A stretch of DNA of 64,000 nt from Serratia sp. UGAL515B_01 (GCF_033095805.1 NZ_CP109901.1:2480001-2544000), one strand, 5' to 3'; positions 1 through 10,033 are shown, counted from the stretch's first letter. Program-made: numbers and translations. The notes: a model not told the origin generated them from the sequence alone.

Positions 1-603
1 CTAGAAGCATTACAAGATGGAGTACGCCAGCCTACGCCTGCCTCACTTGTTTCACTGCAAGCGGAAGTCTCAACACTCACTAAACTGGTTGACGATCTGC
101 ACCAGCTTTCCCTTTCCGACCTTGGCGCTCTCGCCTACCGCAAATCACAGGTTGATTGCGTGCATCTGCTGGAGATCGCCGTAGCCGCCTTTCGTGAGCG
201 TTTTCACGCTAAACAGTTGACGATCATCACACAGTTGCCGCAACAGGCCACGCTGTTTGGTGATCCTGACCGCCTGAATCAGTTGTTCAATAACCTGCTG
301 GAAAACAGTCTGCGCTATACCGATGCAGGCGGTAAGCTAGAGATCGGTCTTGAGCACCTGCCAGGAAGCATTCGAATTTACTGGCAGGATAGTGCCCCTG
401 GCGTAAGCGATGTACAACTCGCTCGCATTTTCGAACGTTTTTACCGTACTGAGGGATCGCGTAACCGCGCTAGTGGCGGCTCGGGATTGGGGCTTGCGAT
501 TTGTCAAAACATCGTCGAAGCACACGGTGGTAAGATCCAGGCAGGACACTCACCTTTCGGTGGTGTGCGCGTTACGGTAGACTTCCCAAATACGGGAGAA
601 TAA
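1..603 (+). CDS. baeS: BaeS envelope-stress sensor histidine kinase, C-terminal part
   Basis: The reading frame is open from the first base, so the gene starts outside the window and about 200 C-terminal residues are seen. The visible part holds the end of the HisKA region and a complete HATPase_c domain, with an N-box ([15 protein letters not shown]), a degenerate G1 region and the G2 motif GGSGLGLAI. BaeS is an inner-membrane kinase that phosphorylates BaeR in response to envelope damage and toxic compounds. baeR begins 11 bases after the stop, so the two are co-transcribed. The N-box resembles BaeS closely and the partner identifies the gene. The sensor domain and the phosphorylated His are not in view. 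Confidence 0.9.
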   Translation, partial: LEALQDGVRQPTPASLVSLQAEVSTLTKLVDDLHQLSLSDLGALAYRKSQVDCVHLLEIAVAAFRERFHAKQLTIITQLPQQATLFGDPDRLNQLFNNLLENSLRYTDAGGKLEIGLEHLPGSIRIYWQDSAPGVSDVQLARIFERFYRTEGSRNRASGGSGLGLAICQNIVEAHGGKIQAGHSPFGGVRVTVDFPNTGE

Positions 604-614
604 CAAGGTTTTTG

Positions 615-1322
615 ATGGAAAATATCAATCAGCCCCAGCAGATTATGATTGTGGAAGATGAGCCCAAGTTAGGCCAACTGTTGGTCGATTATCTTCAGGC
701 TGAAGGGTACACCACACACTGGCTAACCAACGGCAACGACGTTATCCCCGCTGTACATGCGCATCCACCCGCATTGATCTTGCTTGACCTGATGCTACCA
801 GGCTGTGACGGACTGACGATCTGCCGCGAACTGCGTCGGTTTACCGATATTCCGGTTATGATGGTGACGGCCAAAATTGAGGAAATCGATCGGCTACTGG
901 GGCTGGAAATCGGTGCAGATGATTATATTTGCAAACCCTATAGCCCGCGCGAAGTTGTCGCTAGGGTAAAAACTATTTTACGTCGTTGCTTACGGCGTCA
1001 GGAACAGGCCAATGACGAGTCCCCGCTGCATATTGATGAACCGCGCTTTCAAGCTAGCTATCAGGGCCAAATTCTGGATCTGACGCCAGCAGAGTTTCGA
1101 TTGCTGAAAATATTGGCCAGCCAACCGGGCAACGTATTTTCACGCGAGCAGTTGCTAGACAATCTGTACGACGATTATCGCGTGGTCACCGATCGTACCA
1201 TAGACAGCCATATCAAGAATCTGCGCCGTAAGTTGGAACTGCTCGAAGGCGATAAAGCGTTTATCCGCTCCGTGTACGGCGTGGGTTACCGTTGGGAGGC
1301 TGAGAAATGCAAACTGACATGA
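615..1322 (+). CDS. baeR: BaeR response regulator
   Basis: OmpR/PhoB-family regulator of about 235 residues. A receiver domain comes first (acidic pair in [13 protein letters not shown], phosphoacceptor Asp in [10 protein letters not shown], switch residues in [11 protein letters not shown], conserved Lys in [17 protein letters not shown]). A C-terminal winged helix follows ([14 protein letters not shown], then [16 protein letters not shown] and VYGVGYRWE). It activates efflux and envelope-stress genes such as mdtABC and spy in E. coli. The ATG at 615 is preferred to the TTG just upstream because the E. coli protein aligns from there. It follows baeS directly. Confidence 0.95.
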   Translation: MENINQPQQIMIVEDEPKLGQLLVDYLQAEGYTTHWLTNGNDVIPAVHAHPPALILLDLMLPGCDGLTICRELRRFTDIPVMMVTAKIEEIDRLLGLEIGADDYICKPYSPREVVARVKTILRRCLRRQEQANDESPLHIDEPRFQASYQGQILDLTPAEFRLLKILASQPGNVFSREQLLDNLYDDYRVVTDRTIDSHIKNLRRKLELLEGDKAFIRSVYGVGYRWEAEKCKLT

Positions 1323-1451
1323 TGAACATCAATAGCCCCTAAAAAACCCCGGTTAATTGCTGATTTCCTGCCGTTCTACCGCTACAATTTCACGCTTTCA
1401 CTGCGCCATTGAGTGACGCAGCACTGACCTGAAATCAGACCGAGAATGATT

Positions 1452-2789
1452 ATGTTTACACCAGAACTGCTTTCCCCTGCTGGAACCTTGAAAAACATGC
1501 GTTATGCCTTTGCCTATGGCGCAGATGCGGTATACGCTGGCCAGCCACGCTACAGTCTGCGGGTACGTAACAATGAGTTTAACCACGAGAATCTGGCGCA
1601 AGGAATAAACGAGGCCCATGCGCTGGGCAAAAAATTCTATGTAGTCGTGAACATCGCGCCGCACAATGCCAAACTGAAAACTTTCCTGCGTGACCTGCAG
1701 CCCGTCATCGATATGGGGCCAGATGCGCTGATTATGTCCGATCCCGGCTTAATCATGTTGGTGCGGGAAGCTTTCCCACATATGGACATTCATCTCTCGG
1801 TACAGGCCAATGCGGTCAACTGGGCCACGGTTAAGTTTTGGCAACAAATGGGGCTGTCGCGCGTCATTCTTTCCCGCGAATTGTCACTGGATGAAATTGC
1901 GGAAATCCGTAGCCAAGTGCCAGAAATGGAACTGGAGATTTTCGTTCATGGCGCACTCTGCATGGCCTACTCAGGCCGCTGCCTGCTTTCAGGCTATATC
2001 AACAAGCGTGACCCCAATCAGGGAACCTGTACTAACGCCTGCCGCTGGCAGTACAAGGCGGAAGAAGGTAAAGAGGATGATACGGGTAACATTGTCCACA
2101 TGCATGAACCTGTCGCGGTGCAAAACGTTGAGCCAACGCTGGGGATAGGTACCCCAACCGATAAAGTGTTTATGCTTTCTGAAGCACAGAAACCCGGCGA
2201 GTACATGAGCGCCTTTGAAGATGAACATGGCACTTACATCATGAACTCAAAGGATCTACGCGCCATCCAGCATGTTGAACGCCTTACCCAGTTGGGCGTA
2301 CATTCGTTGAAAATAGAGGGCCGCACCAAATCATTTTACTACTGCGCACGGACTGCACAGGTTTATCGCCGAGCTATAGATGATGCCATTGCCGGGAAGC
2401 CTTTTGATCCAAGCCTGCTCACCACGCTGGAAGGTCTCGCACATCGTGGCTATACCGAGGGCTTTCTGCGCCGCCATACGCATGAAACGCATCAGAATTA
2501 TGATTACGGCTCTTCGATTTCTGAACGTCAGCAATTCGTTGGTGAATTCACCGGCGTTCGTCTCAACGGCTTTGCCGAGGTTGATGTTAAAAACAAATTC
2601 CTGCTCGGTGATAGCGTGGAGATAATGACACCTTCAGGTAACATAATGTTTACTATAGAAAATATGAAAAGCAAGAAAGGTGCAGATATCGACGTCGCAC
2701 CCGGTAATGGCCATATCGTTTATTTGCCGATCCCAGAGGACATAGACCTCAATTACGCATTGTTGCTCCGTAATTTGCCGCAAGATTGA
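1452..2789 (+). CDS. trhP: TrhP (YegQ), U32-family tRNA hydroxylation protein
   Basis: About 445 residues, closely matching E. coli YegQ/TrhP through almost the whole length. It starts FTPELLSPAGTLKNMRYAF and includes the U32 cysteine region HGALCMAYSGRC and GTCTNAC, whose cysteines are thought to hold an Fe-S cluster. TrhP makes 5-hydroxyuridine at tRNA position 34, the first step to cmo5U. The extreme C-terminus is a little shorter than in E. coli. The ATG at 1452 is preferred to that at 1446 because the purine-rich GAGA then lies at usable spacing. It stands between baeR and CyaR, as in E. coli. Confidence 0.93.
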   Translation: MFTPELLSPAGTLKNMRYAFAYGADAVYAGQPRYSLRVRNNEFNHENLAQGINEAHALGKKFYVVVNIAPHNAKLKTFLRDLQPVIDMGPDALIMSDPGLIMLVREAFPHMDIHLSVQANAVNWATVKFWQQMGLSRVILSRELSLDEIAEIRSQVPEMELEIFVHGALCMAYSGRCLLSGYINKRDPNQGTCTNACRWQYKAEEGKEDDTGNIVHMHEPVAVQNVEPTLGIGTPTDKVFMLSEAQKPGEYMSAFEDEHGTYIMNSKDLRAIQHVERLTQLGVHSLKIEGRTKSFYYCARTAQVYRRAIDDAIAGKPFDPSLLTTLEGLAHRGYTEGFLRRHTHETHQNYDYGSSISERQQFVGEFTGVRLNGFAEVDVKNKFLLGDSVEIMTPSGNIMFTIENMKSKKGADIDVAPGNGHIVYLPIPEDIDLNYALLLRNLPQD

Positions 2790-2831
2790 CGTAGATTCAG
2801 TGAAATTTTTAAGGCGGCAGATTTTAACAAA

Positions 2832-2885
2832 TATTAGAATCTGATCACATCAATCTTAGGATAGCTTGGTTATTATCATGCTGCT
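2832..2885 (+). promoter_or_regulatory. CyaR promoter with CRP-type site
   Basis: The stretch around 2832-2853 contains TGATCACA flanked by A/T-rich arms, close to the right half of the CRP consensus. A -10-like TATCAT lies at 2873-2878. Counting back from the conserved CyaR core puts the transcription start near 2885, so the CRP site would be centred close to -41.5, a class II position. E. coli CyaR is known to be CRP-activated. The exact start is inferred. Confidence 0.65.
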
Positions 2886-2974
2886 TAAAAATTAAGAATA
2901 AAAGTATTTACATAGCAATAATAGGAACCACCTCCTTAGCCAACCCAATCTCCCTTGGGTTGGCATTTTCTTTT
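2885..2974 (+). ncRNA. cyaR: CyaR small RNA
   Basis: The segment AGGAACCACCTCCTTAGCC at 2923-2941 is identical to the conserved core of E. coli CyaR (formerly RyeE). It is followed by AATCTCCCTT inside a strong terminator hairpin, just as in E. coli. Location is also conserved: E. coli CyaR lies directly downstream of yegQ/trhP. CyaR is an Hfq-dependent sRNA that base-pairs with mRNAs such as ompX, luxS and nadE. The CCACCTCC stretch is the anti-Shine-Dalgarno-like seed. The 5' third and the terminator stem differ from E. coli, while the seed and the terminator loop are kept. Confidence 0.92.
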
Positions 2975-2975
2975 T
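2939..2975 (+). terminator. Intrinsic terminator of CyaR
   Basis: A perfect 10-bp stem GCCAACCCAA / TTGGGTTGGC encloses the loop TCTCCC and is followed by ATTTTCTTTTT. It forms the 3' end of the sRNA. Confidence 0.92.
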
Positions 2976-3338
2976 ATTTTAAATAAATTATTAATCACAC
3001 AATTGAGATTAATTAATGGGGTAATTACCCGTTGAATGATTTGGTGATTTTTTGCCATATATTAATTAAGTAATAACAGTTAACGGGTCACCTGATAGGA
3101 ACATTTTCCTATTACTAAAAAATACTACCATCACAATTCATGTCCGCTGGATAAATGTTTTCATAGTGGTAATACCGTATGGCGGAAAATTAAAAATCCA
3201 GTCCACATAAAAACGTAAAATTTATATACCCTTTATATTTTAAGTACATTTTTGAATACCAGTTATCCTTGCACTAAGGGATTTGGGGCGAGTAACGGAC
3301 TCTGCCAATGTCCATACAGATTGGTGTGAAAAAGACAA
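2976..3338. other. A/T-rich gap without recognised gene
   Basis: About 360 A/T-rich bases between the CyaR terminator and the 3' end of the adhesin remnant. I see no coding sequence, RNA gene or clear repeat in it. Confidence 0.6.
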
Positions 3339-4430
3339 TTATTGCATAGATATAATCAAAACTGCGTTTGCGGTAAAATTACCATCAATGGCCTTTTTTT
3401 GTGCTGGATTTTTGACAGGCGCAAAATAAATAACGTCATGACCTTGTCCATTTTGTAATCGGGTATTAAAACTGCTGTTAGGCCTCACAATATTTTTATT
3501 GTACTTCATTACCACGCCTAAATCACGATTACTGCTGGCAATATAATTACTGGAAAAAGCACTTTGCGCAGCAACCAAGTTGATTTTCACAGGTATATTG
3601 TAGTTTTGATCACAACGGTAATCGACTGCTATGCTTTTACCATATCGGTTATCATCGCTACTAATTTCAGCGCTATTCACATCACCAAAGTCTATATTAT
3701 ATTCATTTTTATTATTGATGCTAATAACACATTTCGCCGGAACTGGTAATATTCTCCCTGTTAAAATAACACGTACAACCGGTTGCGGATTTTTATTTTG
3801 AGGCAATGGATTACTTTCAGTTACCAATCCACCATACATGGTTAAAATTGTTAGATTTGTCGGCGTCATTATCGCTCCACCGATAATATCCCGTCTTAGC
3901 TTAACCATCACATGAACCGTTACAAATACTATAAATTTGATAGGTGCTTGCAAGTAAAAGCTTGCTGGAATCGAGCGACCTATTGAAAACCAGCTTGCTG
4001 GCAGGGGCTGAGTCTTCGCCACAGTGAGCCCATTAGGAATAATGAATTCCATTTTCACATCAATATCGTCATTAAGTTTCAAATACCCTGGGTTAATATT
4101 TTAGGGCGGTAAACTTGTTTCCCCATTTAGGTAAAAATACACAGACTGATCTCTATCTCTATCTCTATCTCTATCTCTATCTCTATCTCTATCTCTAGGA
4201 TTACTAAGGAAATAATATTTTACTGTATAATTAAAATAAGGTTTCACATTATCCAAAATTATTGTACCAGCACTCAGGCTACGAATGGGAAGACCGCTAA
4301 GATCTACAATAGCATCAACATTATCAACCCCATAATATGTGAATGGCACCTCAACTGAACGAACATTTTTTATGTTACCTAATAGGGAGTAAAACACTAT
4401 AAAATAAATAAAGAACTTTTCTATTTTCAT
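3339..4430 (-). pseudogene. Orphan fimbrial tip adhesin interrupted by an in-frame stop
   Basis: One reading frame of about 360 codons, divided by TAA at 4101-4103. The codons before the stop (ending NGETSLPP) and after it (NINPGYLKLNDDID) stay in the same frame. The start at 4430 gives a Sec signal peptide (MKIEKFFIYFIVFYSLLGN), followed by a possible lectin domain. The C-terminal half resembles a pilin domain of two-domain tip adhesins, with a Cys pair in AKCVISIN and DYRCDQN. No chaperone, usher or pilin gene lies nearby, so it would depend on another fimbrial operon. The simplest reading is a single nonsense change, for example CAA to TAA. A longer start at 4496 is possible. The family assignment is from overall pattern only. 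Confidence 0.6.
4149..4196. repeat. Hexanucleotide tandem repeat, 8 copies of ATCTCT
   Basis: Eight exact copies of ATCTCT. On the coding (minus) strand they read AGA GAT and encode eight Arg-Asp dipeptides in the adhesin remnant. Because the unit is six bases, slippage would change length without changing frame. Confidence 0.97.
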
Positions 4431-4496
4431 CCCACAGAATATTCTATAATTCCCTAACGGAATCAGCATAATCATCCTCAGCATACATATTTCCAT

Positions 4497-4708
4497 TATT
4501 CGTCAAGTCACATGAAGGTTAATCGAATTCACTTAGCTCAATCGCTTAGTTTACCGAACTAAAACAGCTTTGTTTAGTGCCCCATATGAAAATTGAAGTT
4601 ATATGAATAAATATAAATTGCATAATAACAAAAAAAATTACCGTATCCAATAAAAATAGTACATTAAAAAATGAATAGCACCGTCCATAAATTAAATATA
4701 AACAGCTA
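4497..4708. other. A/T-rich gap
   Basis: Upstream region of the adhesin remnant. It is A/T-rich and could hold its promoter on the minus strand. No gene or RNA is recognised. Confidence 0.5.
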
Positions 4709-4835
4709 TGCCTAAAATAATTCGAGTTGCATGTAGGCGGTAAGTCTGAGAGTCGGCAGGAGCATAGCTCACTATGTTACGGGTGCGAACGGATAAAGCC
4801 AACACCCATGCAATTTGAAGACTGAAGGGTATATA
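4709..4835. repeat. Palindromic intergenic repeat of Yersinia/Serratia type
   Basis: The left arm holds TTCGAGTTGCATG and the right arm CATGCAATTTGAA, an imperfect inverted repeat about 100 bases apart, ending in GGGTATATA. This is the pattern of a dispersed intergenic palindrome common in Serratia and Yersinia relatives. A degraded relative lies at 16555-16640. Confidence 0.65.
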
Positions 4836-4882
4836 CCCAAAAAGTTTGGGTTACTGGTAGACAGTTGAGTGACATAGGTAAG

Positions 4883-5014
4883 CTAGGCTGTGTCCCTCAA
4901 TTGCATGCGAGCCACGCTGGCGGTAATTTGCGCGCAGAGCAAGGCGTGAGCCGCCTTGATAACGGGTTTTTGGGTCTTCGACGGAACCACCGGTAATTGA
5001 GGGACACGGCCTAG
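4883..5014. mobile_element. MITE-like element with 20-bp terminal inverted repeats
   Basis: The left end CTAGGCTGTGTCCCTCAATT (4883-4902) and right end AATTGAGGGACACGGCCTAG (4995-5014) are inverted copies with one mismatch, 132 bp apart in total. CTAG at both extremes may be a target duplication of the YTAR type used by the IS5 subgroup. It is too short for a transposase. A similar end occurs at about 52318-52337. Confidence 0.65.
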
Positions 5015-5217
5015 GTGACTGATTCGATAAATAATGAAGGCAATCGGCATCCATGCTACGTGCCGTTTGCGGAGTGAGCGATCGTCCAGTTAGCTAATAC
5101 CAGGTTGAGTGCCCTAAAAATGATCTACAATGACTCACGCCCATTGAGATAACTCACCCGGATAGGCTATATGAACCCATTAAATACCACACAGTTCTTC
5201 ACCAGAGGCGGTCAGGA

Positions 5218-6117
5218 ATGAACCCATACCCCCCTTCACTGCTTATCATCAATGGTAAAGGAGCCAGCAACGAGCAAGTCCGAGCCGCTGTGAACAAGTT
5301 TCGGAGTGAAGGCCTGATCTTGCATGTTCGCGTAACCTGGGAACAAGGGGATGCAGCCCGCTTTGTCATAGAAGCCCAACGGTTGAAAGCGGAAACCGTG
5401 ATTGCTGGTGGCGGTGACGGCACAATTAACGAAGTGGCTACCGCGCTGCTAACACTGCCGATAGAAGAACGCCCCAAACTGGGTATCTTGCCGCTTGGCA
5501 CAGCCAACGACTTTGCCACTGCCTGCTCAATTCCCGCACAGCCCGAGTTGGCACTCGCACTGGCTATCAAGGGCCGGGCAGTCCCCATCGACTTGGCAAA
5601 AGTGAACGACGATCGTTGCTTCGTCAATATGGCGACCGGAGGTTTTGGTACACGCATCACCACCGAAACCCCAGAAATACTCAAATCAACTTTAGGAGCC
5701 GTCTCCTACTTTATTCATGGCCTGCTGCGTCTGGATGCGCTAAAAGCCGATAGCTGCGAGATCAAAGGCCCAGATTTCTATTGGTCTGGAGAAGCGTTGG
5801 TCATCGGTATCGGCAACGGCAAGCAGGCAGGAGGTGGGCAGCAGCTATGTCCCGGCGCCCTGATTAACGATGGTTTACTGCAAGTGCGCCTGTTGACCAC
5901 CGAAGAACTGCTGCCTGCACTGGTCAACTCCCTATTCAGCGGTGAAGAGAACAGCAACATAATTGATGTTTCGCTGCCCTGGTTGGAGATCAATGCTCCC
6001 CATGAAATCGCCTTCAACCTAGATGGTGAACCCCTAAAAGGCAAACATTTTCGTATTGAAGTGCTGCCCAATGCCATCGCGTGCCGCCTACCTCCAGACT
6101 GTGCCTTATTGAAATAA
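5218..6117 (+). CDS. yegS: YegS-type lipid kinase
   Basis: About 299 residues, the normal length for YegS. The diacylglycerol-kinase catalytic fold is shown by the nucleotide loop [15 protein letters not shown] and the [10 protein letters not shown] motif. The C-terminal lobe carries FNLDGEPL. YegS phosphorylates lipids, phosphatidylglycerol in vitro, in a metal-dependent reaction at the inner membrane. GAGGCGGTCAGGA upstream supplies a ribosome site. yegS lies near trhP in E. coli as well, so this is backbone. The 400 bases before it hold the two repeats described above. Confidence 0.92.
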   Translation: MNPYPPSLLIINGKGASNEQVRAAVNKFRSEGLILHVRVTWEQGDAARFVIEAQRLKAETVIAGGGDGTINEVATALLTLPIEERPKLGILPLGTANDFATACSIPAQPELALALAIKGRAVPIDLAKVNDDRCFVNMATGGFGTRITTETPEILKSTLGAVSYFIHGLLRLDALKADSCEIKGPDFYWSGEALVIGIGNGKQAGGGQQLCPGALINDGLLQVRLLTTEELLPALVNSLFSGEENSNIIDVSLPWLEINAPHEIAFNLDGEPLKGKHFRIEVLPNAIACRLPPDCALLK

Positions 6118-6226
6118 TGACAGCTTAAGCGCAGCACAGAAACACGGGCTGTCCTTTCTTTCCTTTATTTCTATTCTCCTACCGATCAAGCCATTAATGT
6201 GATCCTCATTGGCAAATTTCAAAAAT

Positions 6227-6238
6227 CATACTTGTATG
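6227..6238. promoter_or_regulatory. Possible operator upstream of rspA
   Basis: CATAC-TT-GTATG is a perfect 5-bp inverted repeat about 60 bases before rspA. A related string (CTAGTATGGTGG versus CTTGTATGGTAG) lies upstream of rspR near 10210. A shared RspR site is a guess. Confidence 0.3.
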
Positions 6239-6299
6239 GTAGTAATATCACATTTATTTTCGGGTATAGCTTATCGCCTTAAAACAGGATGAGGATGTC

Positions 6300-7514
6300 A
6301 TGAAGATCATTAAAGCCGAGGTGTTTGTCACTTGCCCGGGAAGGAACTTTGTCACACTAAAAATCACCACAGAAAATGGTCTGATCGGTATTGGTGATGC
6401 CACCTTGAATGGCCGTGAACTGCCGGTTGCATCTTACTTGAAAGACCATCTCTGCCCGCAGCTCATCGGGCGTAACGCCCATCAGATTGAAGATATTTGG
6501 CAATTTTTTTACAAGGGTGCCTACTGGCGGCGTGGTCCAGTCACCATGTCGGCAATTTCAGCGGTAGATATGGCGCTGTGGGATATTAAAGCCAAAGCGG
6601 CCAATATGCCGCTCTACCAGCTACTAGGTGGCGCTTCCCGCTCCGGCGTCATGGTCTATTGCCACACTACGGGTCACTCGATAGAAGAAGTGCTGGACGA
6701 TTATGCCAAACACCAGGAAATGGGGTTCAAGGCCATCCGTGTGCAGTGTGCTGTTCCAGGAATGAAAACCACCTATGGTATGGCCAAAGGGAAAGGGTTG
6801 GCGTATGAACCCGCAGCTAAAGGCCTATGGCCAGAAGAACAAAGCTGGTCGACAGAAAAGTATCTCGATTTCACCCCGAAGCTATTTGAAGCCGTACGCA
6901 CAAAATTCGGCTTTGAACAACATTTACTGCACGATATGCACCACCGTCTCACGCCTATCGAAGCCGCCCGTTTTGGTAAAAGCGTCGAACAATACCGCCT
7001 GTTCTGGATGGAAGATCCCACCCCAGCAGAAAATCAGGAATGCTTCCGCCTGATCCGCCAGCATACGGTCACTCCGATTGCCGTTGGTGAAGTATTCAAC
7101 AGCATATGGGATTGCAAGCAACTGATTGAAGAACAGTTGATCGATTATATCCGTACCACCATCACCCACGCCGGCGGTATCACCGGGATGCGCCGCATCG
7201 CCGACTTTGCCTCACTTTATCAGGTTCGTACCGGCTCACACGGTCCTTCAGATCTCTCCCCCATCTGTATGGCCGCCGCGTTGCACTTTGATCTCTGGGT
7301 GCCGAACTTTGGCGTTCAGGAATACATGGGTTACTCCGAACAAATGCTGGAAGTCTTTCCACACAGTTGGACCTTTGACAACGGCTATATGCATCCAGGG
7401 GAAAAACCAGGGTTAGGCATCGAGTTCGACGAAAAGCTGGCGGCTAAGTATCCGTATGATCCCGCTTACCTGCCTGTCGCACGCCTGGAAGACGGCACCC
7501 TATGGAACTGGTAA
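6300..7514 (+). CDS. rspA: RspA, mannonate dehydratase-family enolase-superfamily enzyme
   Basis: 404 residues, the ManD/RspA length. The enolase-superfamily capping domain comes first, then the barrel. Residues expected for ManD enzymes are visible: Tyr159 (TTYG), Asp212 and His214 (LLHDMHHR), Glu in WMEDP and Glu in VGEVF. ManD enzymes dehydrate D-mannonate to 2-keto-3-deoxygluconate, and many RspA paralogues are poor catalysts with unclear natural substrates. It is followed after 14 bases by rspB, then a carrier and the regulator rspR, which suggests a sugar-acid pathway. GGATGAGGATG upstream provides the ribosome site. Confidence 0.92.
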   Translation: MKIIKAEVFVTCPGRNFVTLKITTENGLIGIGDATLNGRELPVASYLKDHLCPQLIGRNAHQIEDIWQFFYKGAYWRRGPVTMSAISAVDMALWDIKAKAANMPLYQLLGGASRSGVMVYCHTTGHSIEEVLDDYAKHQEMGFKAIRVQCAVPGMKTTYGMAKGKGLAYEPAAKGLWPEEQSWSTEKYLDFTPKLFEAVRTKFGFEQHLLHDMHHRLTPIEAARFGKSVEQYRLFWMEDPTPAENQECFRLIRQHTVTPIAVGEVFNSIWDCKQLIEEQLIDYIRTTITHAGGITGMRRIADFASLYQVRTGSHGPSDLSPICMAAALHFDLWVPNFGVQEYMGYSEQMLEVFPHSWTFDNGYMHPGEKPGLGIEFDEKLAAKYPYDPAYLPVARLEDGTLWNW

Positions 7515-7528
7515 ATCGAGGAGTAACA

Positions 7529-8542
7529 ATGAAAAGTATTACCATTCAACAGCCAGAACAATTGGTTATCGAAGATCGTGCGCTGCCACAACCGCAAGCA
7601 GGAGAAGTGCGTATTCGCATTGTTAGCGCCGGGATCTGCGGCTCTGATGTGCATATCTATCATGGTCATAATCCGTTTGCCAAATATCCACGCGTTATCG
7701 GCCATGAGTTCTTCGGCCATATTGATGCCACTGGCGAAGGGATTGCACCTTCGCGTATCGGTGAGCGGGTTGTCGGTGACCCGGTGGTCAGTTGCGGCCA
7801 CTGCTACCCCTGCAAGGTAGGCCGCCCGAATGTTTGCAGCGAACTGAGCGTTATCGGGGTACACCGTGATGGTGGCTTCAGCGAATATATAACTCTTCCG
7901 GCCAAAAATGCACACCGGATACCGGACAGTATCCCTGACGATAATGCGACTATGGTTGAGCCCTTCACTATTGCTGCCAACATTTGCCAGCAGATGGCAC
8001 CCAGTCCGCTGGATGTTGCCTTGGTCTATGGCGCAGGGCCGATGGGGTTAACTACCATACAGGCCTTACGCGGCGTTTACGGCATAAAAACGATTATCGC
8101 TGTCGATCGCATTGACGAACGCCTTGCTATGGCAACAACCAACGGTGCCGATCGGGCGATCAACAACAGCCATATCGACTTGGCCAGCGAACTCAATAAG
8201 TTTGCTATTCAGCCAACGTTAATCATTGATGCCGCCTGCCACCCATCCATTCTGCCTGAAGCGATTGCCCTCGCCTCTCCCGCTGCGCGTATCGGCATTA
8301 TGGGCTTCTCTGCCGAGCCTTGTGTCCTTAGCCAACAAGCGATCACCAGTAAAGAAATCACTATTTACAGTTCACGGCTCAACAGTAACCGTTTTCCACA
8401 AGTCATCGAGTGGATGGCTAACCACAAGGTCCACCCTGAGAAACTGATCACTCACCGGTTCGACTTTTCTCAGGTACTTGATGCAATGAAGATTTTCGAA
8501 AATGACCAAAGGCAGTGCTGCAAGGTTCTATTGAAGTTCTAG
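7529..8542 (+). CDS. rspB: RspB, zinc-dependent alcohol/polyol dehydrogenase
   Basis: 338-residue medium-chain dehydrogenase very similar to E. coli RspB. It has catalytic-zinc ligands in AGICGSD and GHEFFG, structural-zinc cysteines in SCGHCYPCKVGRPNVC, and an NAD loop in VYGAGPMGL. It probably oxidises a polyol or sugar acid feeding RspA. The start at 7529 is chosen because GAGGAG lies seven bases before it and the homologue starts MKSI. It is co-transcribed with rspA. Confidence 0.93.
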   Translation: MKSITIQQPEQLVIEDRALPQPQAGEVRIRIVSAGICGSDVHIYHGHNPFAKYPRVIGHEFFGHIDATGEGIAPSRIGERVVGDPVVSCGHCYPCKVGRPNVCSELSVIGVHRDGGFSEYITLPAKNAHRIPDSIPDDNATMVEPFTIAANICQQMAPSPLDVALVYGAGPMGLTTIQALRGVYGIKTIIAVDRIDERLAMATTNGADRAINNSHIDLASELNKFAIQPTLIIDAACHPSILPEAIALASPAARIGIMGFSAEPCVLSQQAITSKEITIYSSRLNSNRFPQVIEWMANHKVHPEKLITHRFDFSQVLDAMKIFENDQRQCCKVLLKF

Positions 8543-8635
8543 TCAACCACTTTTACCTGCCTGCGCCTTAACCTAACGGGGAACGGCGCTGCCAAAACTT
8601 GCTGTACTCAGGACAACCATTGCGGGAACAGAATA

Positions 8636-10033
8636 ATGATAAATACTCACACTGATTATATTCAGCCTGAAAGAAGTACTTCGGATCTGGTCAAGGCAGC
8701 CGTTTCTGGCTGGTTGGGCACTGCACTGGAATTTATGGATTTCCAACTTTACTCACTCGGTGCGGCATTGGTCTTTCATGAAATATTCTTCCCTGAGCAG
8801 TCGGCCGCTATGGCATTAATACTGGCAATGGGGACTTACGGAGCAGGTTATATTGCCCGAATTATCGGTGCGTTTATCTTTGGCCGCATGGGGGACACCA
8901 TCGGCCGTAAGAAAGTCCTGTTTATTACCATTACCCTGATGGGGATCTGCACCACATTGATCGGTGCACTGCCGACCTATGCCCAGATCGGGATTTTCTC
9001 CCCTTTACTGTTGGTGTTACTGCGCATTATCCAAGGGCTGGGGGCTGGGGCAGAAATCTCTGGTGCCGGGACTATGCTGGCGGAGTATGCCCCTAAAGGT
9101 AAACGCGGGATTATCTCCTCATTGGTGGCGATGGGCACCAACTGCGGTACGTTATCCGCAACCGCGATCTGGGCCATGATGTTCTTCTTCCTGACCAAGG
9201 AAGATCTGTTGGTCTGGGGCTGGCGCGTCCCTTTCCTGGCCAGCGTGGTGGTCATGCTGTTTGCCATCTGGTTACGGATGAATCTGAAAGAAAGTCCAGT
9301 ATTTGAGAAAGTCAATGACGATAAAACCATCTCCAGTCAGCACGCCACTGTAACCGACAACACCTATTCGCTATCGGCAATGTTCAGCAGTAAATCTTTC
9401 TGGTTAGCCACCGGGCTGCGTTTTGGGCAGGCTGGCAATTCCGGTTTGATACAAACTTTCCTGGCCGGCTATCTGGTTCAAACACTGCTGTTTGAGAAAG
9501 CCATCCCTACCGATGCGTTAATGATCAGCTCCATTATCGGCTTTATTACCATACCCTTACTCGGTTGGCTTTCAGACAAGTTCGGCCGCCGGATACCCTA
9601 TATTTTGATTAACCTCTCGGCCATTATTTTAGCTTATCCAATGATTTCGATGATTGTGGACAAAAGCCATAGCGTGAGCACGATTATGGTTTCCATTATT
9701 GTCATTCATAATATCGCGGTACTCGGCCTGTTTGCGCTGGAAAACATCACCATGGCAGAAATGTTTGGCTCACGTAACCGTTTTACTCGCATGGCAATTT
9801 CCAAAGAAGCCGGTGGTTTGGTTGCTGTCGGCTTCGGCCCCGTTTTAGCCGGTATTTTCTGCAATGTCACCGGTTCTTGGTGGCCAATCGCGATAATGAT
9901 AATTGCTTATTCAATTATCGGTTTATTAGCAGCGATTATGATGCCAGAAGTAAAAGACCGTGATTTGAGCGAGGTTGAAGATGCTGCAGAAAGTACAGTG
10001 TTAACGGCAGCGACCAGCCTGCACAGCCTCTAA
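8636..10033 (+). CDS. MFS metabolite:H+ symporter (MHS family)
   Basis: 465 residues with about twelve hydrophobic segments. The MFS loop signature GRMGDTIGRKKV is between helices 2 and 3, and a second copy LSDKFGRRIP is in the other half. GTALEFMDFQLY near the N-terminus is typical of the MHS group (KgtP, ShiA, ProP relatives). It probably imports the carboxylate or sugar acid used by RspA/RspB. It follows rspB by 93 bases and precedes rspR. E. coli rspAB lacks such an adjacent carrier as far as I recall. The substrate is unknown. Confidence 0.85.
   Translation: MINTHTDYIQPERSTSDLVKAAVSGWLGTALEFMDFQLYSLGAALVFHEIFFPEQSAAMALILAMGTYGAGYIARIIGAFIFGRMGDTIGRKKVLFITITLMGICTTLIGALPTYAQIGIFSPLLLVLLRIIQGLGAGAEISGAGTMLAEYAPKGKRGIISSLVAMGTNCGTLSATAIWAMMFFFLTKEDLLVWGWRVPFLASVVVMLFAIWLRMNLKESPVFEKVNDDKTISSQHATVTDNTYSLSAMFSSKSFWLATGLRFGQAGNSGLIQTFLAGYLVQTLLFEKAIPTDALMISSIIGFITIPLLGWLSDKFGRRIPYILINLSAIILAYPMISMIVDKSHSVSTIMVSIIVIHNIAVLGLFALENITMAEMFGSRNRFTRMAISKEAGGLVAVGFGPVLAGIFCNVTGSWWPIAIMIIAYSIIGLLAAIMMPEVKDRDLSEVEDAAESTVLTAATSLHSL

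Noticed and set aside
4149..4196. CRISPR-like or phase-switch repeat
   Set aside because: Units are contiguous hexamers without spacers; unit size keeps reading frame, so neither a CRISPR array nor an on/off switch.
4851..5054. 67-codon frame across the MITE-like element
   Set aside because: It runs through both terminal repeats and has no protein-like features.
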